Shown: positions 49,057-59,684 of the stretch, piece by piece
How the letters are laid out: every line of letters starts with the position of its first letter
How positions within the stretch are numbered: the stretch's first letter is position 1
From: Tomocerus qinae
Taxonomy: Eukaryota; Arthropoda; Collembola; Entomobryomorpha; Tomoceridae
Reading direction: 5' to 3'
Assembly (NCBI GenBank): GCA_020055645.1
Contig: CM034547.1
Location: 44,098,409 to 44,162,408, forward strand
DNA: 64,000 bases
Translations under genes and position numbers: made by a program
The notes under the pieces: model-generated
What the model was told of the DNA's origin: nothing
Databases searched by the model: none
Seen by the model: only the letters and a program-made list of their open reading frames with translations

Positions 49057-52000
49057 TTATCCATGAAAATGGCCTCCGAAATTTATATTCTTAAATCCAT
49101 TAAATAAGGTCGTCAGGTCCGGTAAAGGTAACACTGCAAGAGGACGAGGATCAGTGTAGACGGGATATCTATTACCATCTGGCCCTTCTACTTCGTAGGG
49201 GTCTCCACTGTCTGGAAGTCGAAGGCTAGGTATGCCATCATTAGGTGTTCCCGAATGACCTTGTCCCTCGTCTGAGGCATAATGTGGAGAATTTTCAAAG
49301 GGACCGTTGTTGCCAGAGCCACTCTTCTTATTGCCTTTTATAATTCCTGATCGTCCATTGTCTTCAGCTTCGAAATGAATTTCGGAAGATGCAGGGTACT
49401 GATTGTTGTTTGATTGCATCGGCATCCCTGATCGAAAATTATTATTATGTCGTTCTGGTCTTCGTGGAGATGATTTAGATGCTGAATTTGAATCAGAGTC
49501 TTCTTCGGATTCACGACTTGGTTTTGGAGTGGTATTTCTTAACCTAGGTCTAAATGTTGTCGTAGATTGCCTTCTTACTACCGCTTTGTATTTCATAACT
49601 CGTTTTGGTTTTAACGCAGTCGTGCTGGATACAGTTGTTGTGCTGTTGCTAGCTGATGTCTGCGAATTGTTTTTAACAGGAGTGCGATTTGAAGTTTTCC
49701 TCACTGGAACCTTTTCAATAGAAGTGTCTCCGGAATTATTATCGTAATCTTCATCATCTTCTGGTTCTGGTGGCAATGGAGGTAGATGTTGTCCGTTTAA
49801 GTAAGGATTTCTTTTGGGCTGCTGTGAAAATTGCGATTGATTTTCTTCTGAAAACTGAGATTGTGGCTGCTGTCCGAATCCGGGAATCACTTTACGAAGC
49901 GCCTGATGAATGGGTTCATTTTCCGGGGGTATATTTGTTCTTTCGCCTTCTTCCCACCCCTCGTAGTCCTCGTCTCCATCCTTATCCTTTCCTTTGTCCT
50001 TCTTTTTGCCTTTGCCTTTCTTCTTCTTATCCTTGCCTTTGTCTTTTCCGTCATCATCGTCAGCTCCCCATCCGTGGTCTTCATCTTCGTCCTTATCCTT
50101 GTCCTTCTTTTTCTTTTTATCTTTATCCTTATCTTTGTCTTTCTTTTTATCTTTCTTCTTATCCTTTTTCTCATCAGAATCATCATCCTCATCGGAATCA
50201 TGATGATGTGGGTGGTGATGGTGATGAGGATGTGGGTGATGGTGAGGTGTATGATGAAATGGCTCCTGGTCGTGCGGGTGGTGTAAATGACCATAATTAT
50301 GCTGCTCTTCCGGAGCTGTCAAAAATAATGTTTTAAAAATTATTACCCGAAATAAATATTCATAATCACATTATGGTAAAATGAAGTACCAATGTATTTA
50401 AGAATCTAGTATTTGAATTAGAATCGCATTCTTTTCCAAAAAAATATTTACCTGGGACAGACACAAAACCATCATTAATATGAGGAATGGGTAGCGCAAG
50501 TTCATAAGCATCAGGTGTGAGAGGAAATCCGTCATCGTGCATAGTCATAGATAAATAAATTCCTTTTGTTTTTGAAGGATCGTCATGATTAATTTCTCCA
50601 TGCTCTTGTCCATGTTTTGATGGAAGATTATTAAAATGAAATTGGGATGATTCAAGTGGAGCGTGATCTTCGTCGGAGTCATCTTTGTCCTTTTTCTTCT
50701 TCTTTTTCTTTTTATCTTTCTTATCATCATCCTTCTTTTTATCCTTCTTATCCTTGTCTTTCTTATCCTTATCTTCCTCTGAAGATTCTTCCTCATCTCT
50801 GAACTGGTTTTTCGTAAATACAGTTGGGGCAGGGGTTGGATAACCCTGATTGTAGAAGGCAAATGGGTGTTTGCTGGGCTGAAATAAAAAATATTCACAC
50901 ATTTAACTTCCAGAGTGACACTTCTATGCAATTAATGATATGCTGATATGCCATATACAAATGGCAGCTGTCCCCTACATAATGAATATATTGGGGACAG
51001 CTATTAATTAGACTTAAGCATTAAATGCTGAAAGCATATTATAAACAATAAAACTTTTTCATTAGATGTATTACCTTTTCATCTGGCTGGTATGGGGCCT
51101 TGTAAGTTAAGTAATGTTCAAAGGGGTGAGTTCCAGGTTCTTCTTTTGGAAGAGGATTAACTGGTTTCACACCAGTGAGACTGACAAGGTAAGACATAAT
51201 GTTGGTTTGAAGCGACGATGAAGGTGCTTCTGTGGGTAATTTTCCGTCGTCCTCTTCAGGTTCATCTTGATAAGGAAACGCGACTAGAGCTACCCGTTGT
51301 CGGGGAGGTTTCCCGACACGCCTCCCTTTAGCTTCACCCTCTTCGTAGTCTTCTTGGTCTCCCTCTTCATTTTCTTCTTCCTCTTCTTCATCCTCCTCAT
51401 CTGATTCCACTTTTGATACTTTTGTATTTTTACGCTTAGATTTTTTGAATTTTGGTACTTTATCGCTATTTTCGCTGAATTCGTCAATATGAAGGATTTC
51501 AGTACCATTTCCTCCTATGTCGGTAGATATTTTCTCGAATTCCTGATTGAAATTAGAACTTGTCGGTATTTTGATTGGCTGTGTAGGCCGTTTGGAAACT
51601 GAACTTACTTTGGGCCTGCTCCCTTTGGTCCCTTTAGGTCTGTCATAAGCCCCTGGAAGCAAAATGTCCGATAAGATGTTCAGTTTTTCTTTTTCTTCTG
51701 GTGACGGCAAATATGGATCTGGGGTTGTGGACACGTTGTTAAAATGTTGTTTTAGGCTGAATTTAATTTTAGGACGAGCATTTTTTGGAGGACGCTCCAA
51801 CTCTCCTTCGTCGTCCTCGCCGGATTCTTCGTCTTGCGGCTCTTCCTCGGAATCTTCACCCGAAGTATCATCTTGTTGTTTGTCATCAGACCCCGAAATA
51901 TCATCTTGTTGTTTGTCAGTCTCCGACATATTATCTTGCTGTTTCTTTTCTGGTTCGATGGACTCATTTTCTTTACTGGCAGGATTTGGCTTCTTTTTTC

Positions 52001-55000
52001 TTCTATTACTCTGCCCTTTATTTTTCTTCTTTTTCTTTCTCGAAGGCTGTACTTCTTCTTTGGGCCTAGGTCGAGAGATTCCAGCTTTAATGTATGCATC
52101 GATCAGTTGGCTCTCTTTCCGTTTTTTCTCCTTTTCATCTTCGAATGGATCATCTGCTTGTTGGATTTGTCCTTGTCCCCACGGTTTTTTCACTTTTTTT
52201 GTTGGATCTGGTCTCAGTCCAGTTGGTCTCTGATTATGATGAATTCCTTTTTGCGGTTTTAATTTTACTACTTTGTCCTCTTCTTCTTCTGATGATTCTG
52301 TTTGGGTAAGACTGGTAAGATCGGGACCGTCACTGAATAAATCGGGGAAAGCTGAAGCAACACCCTCATCATCTTCAGGACTATCTTCTTCCTCTTCAGA
52401 AAGTTCCCCGTTGGCGGCATCTTTAGCCACTATTTGAGCCTCCGTCGCCAATGCAAGTTTGTTCATTTGAGCAAGTGTCTGGAGAGTTTTCTTAAGATTT
52501 TTAAGATATTCCGTTGTTGGAACTTCCTTTCCGTCAATCAAAATTGTATTTGGTTTCTTATGCTTGCTATTTTTTGGAACGAGAGGAGTTTGATTTTCTG
52601 CATTTGCATTATGTTCCAAAACGCCTTGCAGAAAGTCAATAATTTTGTCCTGTGTTACTGGTTGACCTCCAGCAACTTGAGGGTACATTTGCATTATCAT
52701 CTCCGGCGTCATTTGTTGTGGGTACTGATACTGAGGCTGAATTGTTTGTGGATATGATTGTAAAGGTAACAACGGAGCAGTAGATTGCTGCACCATTTGT
52801 GGATATGGCTGCACAGGAGACAACGAGGCAGTCGGTTGTTGGACCATTTGTGGAATCGTAGAAGGTGATATTTGAGGAGTTTGGATGTTTTCAATTGGGT
52901 TTGGTGCTGCGGAAGCAGGTGTATCAGGTCCCATTGGTATCGGAATTTGCGGTTGCGGTTCAGAAACTGGATTTAAAGATCCTGCTTGCACCGGCTGTGG
53001 CTGAACCGGTGGAACAGGTAATGAGGCAGGCATTACAACTGGTGGTGGTGCTGGAGGTAAGATATTGGAACTTGCCTGGGCTGTGTAACCCCCATTTCCA
53101 TTCTAATAATGGGAAACAAAGTTTTTGAATGTTAAGAAGTAAATACAATGTTAAATATTTTAAAGTTTTATGTTTATAATAATAATTTAAGTCAATTACA
53201 TTTTTTGCTCCATTTAAATGAACGACGATCTCTACTTTGTCCACGTTGTTATTACCTCCTCCTCCTCCTCCTGACATAGTTTGGGCTTGGGGAGTTTGAA
53301 TCGGTCGCGAGAGAATACCTGGCTGGGCTGGAAACTATTAAAAACGTCAAAAGTAATGAAATATAATATGCAGTTGCAGGCAAAAATAAAATTAATGTAT
53401 AAAAACATATTTACAGATTGACTATTACTTAGATATTACATAATGTAGGTATACTAAATACTTGGGATCAGTGTTAGCATTACATATTACTGAATCTACT
53501 TTTAAATTGTGTTTAGCTATTTACAGTCGTGCAATTGCAATGCAACTGTACTAAGAAAAGGAAATTTTTTTAAAATCGCTACTTGTATCATTTTATTAAT
53601 ATTTATTTACTGACCGCAGGGAAAAATGCCGACGTGGGTTGGCTGACAGGTTGTCCCTGTAAAATTTTTCGCAAATTTCCTAGAATTTCAGTTATTTGGT
53701 CTGTCCCAAATGGACATTGATCAAATAAAAGCCTGCACTGTCTGGAACTTCTTAACCTAGATCCCGCCTCAGAAGCAATTTTCAGTGTTTTCTCTACATC
53801 TTGGGTCTGAAATTTGAAAAACAAACAGTATTACTTTTAAGACTACTTTTACAGCAAAAACGTTATATATTTTGGATATAGCTTTGTAACAAATTCGATA
53901 ACATTTTTAATTGAACAAAAATCACAATATTAAACCGTTTAGTCGTAACTTTACAAAGAACATGAAAATTTCATTGTTTAACCCTTAGAGACATTTTCAA
54001 CAGTTAATGAATGCATGAATGAATGTAGTTTATGATTCCATGCTACATAGCTGTCTAAGATCCCATCTCTAACAAAATAATTGTGAAACTAATATTATTT
54101 CCTATTTAGAAATTAGTCTGAAGTCCAAACAAACCTTATTTAACTCCTCTTTTTTCATTAACACGTATGTATTTGCCTCGGCAGATCCCATTTCCCCCGA
54201 GGATATTTTTGGAATCGTCGTAATATTTTCTTTAATGGAGCGACCAACCCGTAGTTTTAATCGAGGTATTTTATTTTTAGCCTCCTTCATGATGTACGAC
54301 AAAACTGAAGGCCCTTCTTCATTTACTAATTCTTCATCTGCCAAGTCTCCCAGGGTGGCATAATCAAATTCTTTATCGAAGTCTTCCAACTCTCCGTCTT
54401 CATCAACTTCATGTTCGAAAGGACGCCCTCCTTCTTCATCGTCAGAATATCCACCACCACCGTTCCTGATGTCATCTCTTGTGTAAGGATGCTTACTGCT
54501 TGGCCTTTTCCTTGTTTTGGTTTTCTTTTTATTGTCATCCTCATCCCTTTTAAAAAAGTACATTATAATCTTATTATTTCCATTTAAGAAAACAAAATAT
54601 GAAGCCAATAGTATTATACAAGGATATTATGTCCATAAGTAAGAAAGTGAATTAAGAAATATTTACGCTAGTAGATCGTTCATGAGGTAGACATAGTCAT
54701 TAAGCAAATCTGTGGGCAGAAACAAAAAAACATTCGTAATCCTGATTAATTCTCGGGTAAGATACACATTTTTCAGCGTAATAAAAAATTACGAACACAT
54801 CACCTGTTTTAGTAGATGGTGGTTGGGAACCGAGACCACATATTACTTTTGCAAAACAATTGTTTCTATTGAGAGTGCCAAGAAAAAGTCTTGCTTTGTC
54901 TTTAATCGTAGATTTCCCAGAGTCATCATCATCGTCATCGTCGTCTTCCACTCTTGACTTGCTACCAAAAATTCCCTTTTCAGAACGACGTGGTGTATTT

Positions 55001-56592
55001 ACTTTTGATATGGATGCTGCGAAAGTGGATCTGGTCATGAGATGGGTCACTGTTGATGTACAAAAAGTAAAACTTAATCATTTGTATTCCACGCAGAATG
55101 TGAAAACCAAAAGAGATAACTTGATTTTTAAGACCACAAGTAATACGTGTGTGTACAATTTGTAATGAACCCAAATACCTACTAAATATTAACATACGCT
55201 GGTACGTTAACGCACTAAACTAAATTCACTTTCCGTTTTGATGACGATCCCATTATTGTTACCATTTGCATACCAATTAAATTCTGAAAAGAATCAGCTT
55301 CTTTATACACAATATGCAATTATGCAAATGCTAGCTCTTGTCCTACATTGTGTGTGTGTTTTTTAAATCGATTGAGTTGAGTCCTTGTTACATGACCAGA
55401 ATCGGTTAATCTTGTAGTTAGTGTATAACAGGTAAAAATTACGATTAATATATCATTTGCCATATTCAAATCTTCGTTTGGTTTGCAAATGAAGACGTGA
55501 AGAGTGTGGTATATTTTTAGACAAGTATGTACCAATTTTACTAATTTTGTTTGTATTTAGTATTTATTTTACTGTTTGTCAGCAAAAATGCATGTTGTTT
55601 CCCTATTCATATCCCATCCATTCTAATCTTGTCTTATGTATATTCTATTCTATATTCCTATCCCACAACAGTAGGATGAGAATGTCAAAAAATTGAACTT
55701 TAAGTTGAACTGGACTATTAGGTTCGATAGATAGTATATTATAGATAGTTATAATAAAATTATCTGAGTGTAAGAACGAGGAAAGTGTAGTTGTCTGATT
55801 AGGGACTTAATTAGGGAGAACATTGCAAGGGTTAGAATTACGTTAAAAAATCATAGACTTCTCTTTTATTATCTTTAAGTAGGAGTAGGCCCCGGCAGAA
55901 TCACAAAACTTATTACAGAATCCGTAAATTCCGTTTATTTCTTAAAACAATAGTTACCTACTGGTATATGTAGAAATTTCTACTATATTCATGCCTTGTA
56001 TAATCAGTAACGATTAGGTTCTCATCATTATATCCAAGTTAAAGCCAACTCTATTAGTACTACTAGAATAGAGTAGACTGTACCTAGTACATCAATATTT
56101 TCTACATTTCCAAGGATTTGGTTTCTCTTAATAATTTTACCCATCTAGCAATTCTTTACAACACCTTAGCATTATATAAGTACCAGTACCTAACTAAATA
56201 ATATTATGTAGAACTAGTTGAATCCTAGCACACAAAATGTGCTAGAAAATGTTGCAATCAGTAAATTTCTAGCGACTGCGCATTGGCCCGAATTTCACTA
56301 ATTAATTACAAAATATTACGGACATAGAAACATACAAACATTTATTCAAGAATAATGAAAGAATCCCATGCGCATGCCCCACTTTATGCTTATGTAGAGT
56401 AAAGATTATGTTTATTATTGAATTTATATAGGTCTTACCTGTTAATGTTGTCAAGATCCATCCTGTGGAAAATCCATGAGGACTAGAAGAACTATGAATA
56501 ATACTAAATGGATATGCAGCACTTGCAGTTTCGCTAAGGAATATTCCAAATGCGAAATACGTTCCAATAAAAATTATCCATGCCACCTTCAT
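49057..56592 (-). CDS. Gene F: very long secreted acidic four-cysteine family protein, 9 exons, 1631 aa
   Basis: Function unknown. Exons: 56592-56439, 55049-54804, 54709-54667, 54546-54135, 53806-53615, 53334-53200, 53102-51075, 50878-50452, 50315-49057 (stop TAA); all phases agree. The N-terminus is a signal peptide (cleavage likely after ETASA, residue 25). C116 and C122 (NNCFAKVICGL) sit in exon 2, and the NDYVYL helix is on a separate 43-nt exon 3, so the family's second exon is split here. Exon 5 carries SSRQCRLLFDQCPF (C309, C316). Exon 6 has a Gly run and VEIVVHLNGAKN, matching an exon of gene A. Exon 7 (676 codons) is Pro/Gln-rich, then acidic and basic with TESSEEEED. Exon 8 has EESSEEDKDKKDK and Lys/Asp runs. 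Exon 9 opens His-rich (HHTPHHHPHPHHHHHPHHH), then has KKD/KDK runs and a Thr/Ser/Asn tail. The His cluster could bind divalent metal; this is inference. Confidence 0.85.
50966..51002. repeat. Hairpin in an intron of gene F
   Basis: AGCTGTCCCC and GGGGACAGCT form a perfect 10-base stem with a 17-base loop inside the 196-bp intron 51074-50879. Confidence 0.65.
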
Positions 56593-56599
56593 TGTGAGG

Positions 56600-59260
56600 A
56601 TTTCTATAAATATAATTCTTGACTGCTATTTTCTAGCATGTCAAGCCTAGCTGTTATCAGCAGCAACCAGAAAATCACCAACAGAAGAACGGAGTATCAA
56701 CTAGTGCAAGGCAACATTAAAGAGTGCTCGTTGTACAAAACAGGAAATTTGGTCTAGGTCCTTGGTATAAACTTGTCAACGTTTGCAAGCCAGTCCAAAG
56801 TCAAGTCTACGTACACCCTACCTACCCTATATTGAATCCCATCAAAATACTTATGCACCTACATCGTGCGGCTGCAGACCCACATTTGTTGTTGGCGAAG
56901 ATGAAGGAGCAGTCATTCAATGAAGCCATAGCGTATGACAAGAGAAGGTAAGTAACATTAGATGCAAAACAACAACGTATAAAGGAAAGAAGAAAGTGGA
57001 CTGGTGACTTTTGACTTTTATCTTTCCTTAATTCACAAATGTAAACAATCTAACTGTACATACTTCTATACGACTTGTACACATGGTTAAGGTAGGGCTA
57101 TGCTCGCTAAGTAAGTCATTGTGTTAAGGTAGCCACCATCGACACTGTACTTAAATATGCAGTAGTAGATCCTTCGTATGGAATGTCATGTCTGTATCTT
57201 CAATTCGTAGTACATACGTCTATAATGATTGCTGACTGGTATGGTGTAGATGAGATTCTTTTAATATTGTTCTTATGTCTTCTTTGTGGTGAATAACAGA
57301 ATATGTCTGTATTTTTTAAGTTGCATGTGTACGTTACGTACATGTATGGCACTAAGTTGTACCCATGCCAAGTCAGGTAAAGAAGGAATTAACTCTACGT
57401 CTTTACTTGCTATCTACTCCAATCCAAGTCGTTTTACTTGATTTCATCTCTAATTTAATAGCGTGTAGTAAAGGATGCAAACAGTAGATAAAGAGTCGTC
57501 TTTTGCAAGACTCAATTGCTACTTTGATTTAGACAGAGACACTCTCAAGCACAATTCAGCCATTAGCATCGTTCGCTTAATTTTTACACTTAATTGATTC
57601 TTTTGCAAAGTCTTTGTAACTAAGTGTAAAGCTTTATTAAATGTAGATCACAAGCCAAGTAGGTAGCTTCAGTATTTGCAGACACGACACGAACGACAAA
57701 GGTTGGGCTGTTGTATCCTAGAGGGGAATTTTATGAGACTTTTAGTTTGGGAAACATGCAAGTCCTGTTTAACATGTAAATGTCGTGTGAGATTCAGGAA
57801 GTCATTATATAGATGAATGATCTTGATTATTGTTCGATAATGATAATATAAATACCCAATTCATGAGAAAAACATATTCATGTAATTGTTATTAGCACAA
57901 ATGGTTAAAAGTTATTAGTTATGGATGATTTTCTATTTTTATTATGATTATTGATGAGTTGTGTAATTTCTAAGAAATTCCCAACATGATACAATGGATG
58001 AATGAGGTTACTGGCCAGTCCTCGCTACTTTCTCTTACAAAGGTCACAGTCACGATCATCGTGTACAATAACAAATTGAATCATTGTGCTATGTGGGACT
58101 TGTACAGTTCTCGTTTGCTTCCTTCATACACAATCATAAATCCTGAACTATTTTCATTGACATACTTAAATTCTCGAAAAAATTACATTCAATACCGGAA
58201 TTTGGTACATTTCCATGCACGAGTACATGTACAAATGTTATTATATATAAAATAGAGGAAAATTGGGGCAAATAGTTTAGCACTCAATTAACATTTCTTT
58301 AGAAGTGACAAGGAAATCTGATTAACTTACAAATAAATATGTTATCTACTCTGTAATCTGTATGTATACGAACGTGAAAGTGTCTTCAGTGGGAAAATAA
58401 ATTCATCTCCAAAATGCAATATATTTCAACAACAATTTAATCCAGGACTTACACATGGAAAATCAATTATACACGGGACCTGCATTTCATGGCTTACATG
58501 AATAAAAATTAACACTATTAACAAAATAATTTAAAAATTTACCTTTTCTATTGTTCAACCTGCTGCCGGCTTTCCTTATCCACATGTAGTCTGTGTAGTA
58601 ATGTGTATAAAAGAACACAAAAGCATAAGCCAAAAGCATCAGGTCATATCACTTAAAAAATAACTAGAAAAGTGCATTGAATTTGTAGGAAAATATTATG
58701 TACTTATAAAAATCAACGTGAGTGCATGCGAGTCATAATTAAGCATAAGAGGTCTACTGATATCAATGCTTATGATAATGTTTAATATGTATGATAGGTA
58801 TATGTCACTACGATTATGATAATTTATTTTATACTGGGGAATTGTGTTTCCTGTAAATATCGTATTAAATTAAGAGTACTGTTGTATGTTCCATTGTTTT
58901 TATGTAGAAGGGTTAATCATGGAATATTATGTTGAGATACATGAATGAGAGAGCCCATAAACATATTTTGCACTAATTGCGTGTAAACAACAATAAATGA
59001 GAAATCTGCAATGATTGATGTATGTACTTTGATTGTGTATGTTTTCTCGACTGAATTGATATCGTAATTTGAACACTTGAAAGTGAAACACAAGCTTAGC
59101 ATACAAAACAACTACGGATTAGTGATTCATGCCGAAAGATATAATAGCATAGCATTTAGGTGATTGTAGTAATGACTAATAAGAAGGTGGTGCAGGTTCA
59201 TGTCCAAATCAATAAAACTGTGCGAGAGAGTTGGATATGTATTTACTTTGCTATAAAATG
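56600..59260. other. Gene-free spacer between genes F and G
   Basis: A plus-strand ORF at 56724-56951 runs directly into a GTAAGTAA donor-like sequence but has no other support. The rest is AT-rich with no recognisable content. Confidence 0.4.
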
Positions 59261-59263
59261 TAT

Positions 59264-59269
59264 TTTATT
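59264..59269 (-). terminator. Probable poly(A) signal of gene G
   Basis: The minus strand reads AATAAA about 415 bases after the gene G stop codon at 59685. Confidence 0.4.
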
Positions 59270-59684
59270 TTGTGCTTTGTATTTGCATTTAGCGCGATAA
59301 ATAATTTCAACAATAAGTCCATAATAATATGTCAGAATAAATATATGTAAAAAACATAATATATATCAGGTAGCGATTGTCATTTGGTTAGTAGGTTAGT
59401 TATGAAGAGACAACTAGGTACAAACGAATGTAAATAGTTGTGAGAGATGTAGAAAGAAGAATGCAATAATTTCTCGTGTGAAAGGGTTAGTTAAGTTTGA
59501 GCCAAAGCATGTCGCTAATTACCTACATGACAGAAGAAGAGTCAAAGACAAAGGAGTAGTGGTAGAGCACAAGTACAACAAACAATATTCTAAACCACAT
59601 CACCCAAACAAACTAGCATCAACATCAACTCAACAGACAAAACCAACTAATTGCTAATAAGCTAAATTAAAAGCTAAGGACTCT

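Noticed and set aside
49770-50336. Plus-strand ORFs of 114-188 codons opposite gene F
   Set aside because: Same mirror effect over the KKD and His tracts. The minus frame has matching splice phases and family context.
51664-52262. Plus-strand ORFs of 94-189 codons opposite gene F exon 7
   Set aside because: Shadows of Glu/Asp/Lys codons; no splice signals or start context.
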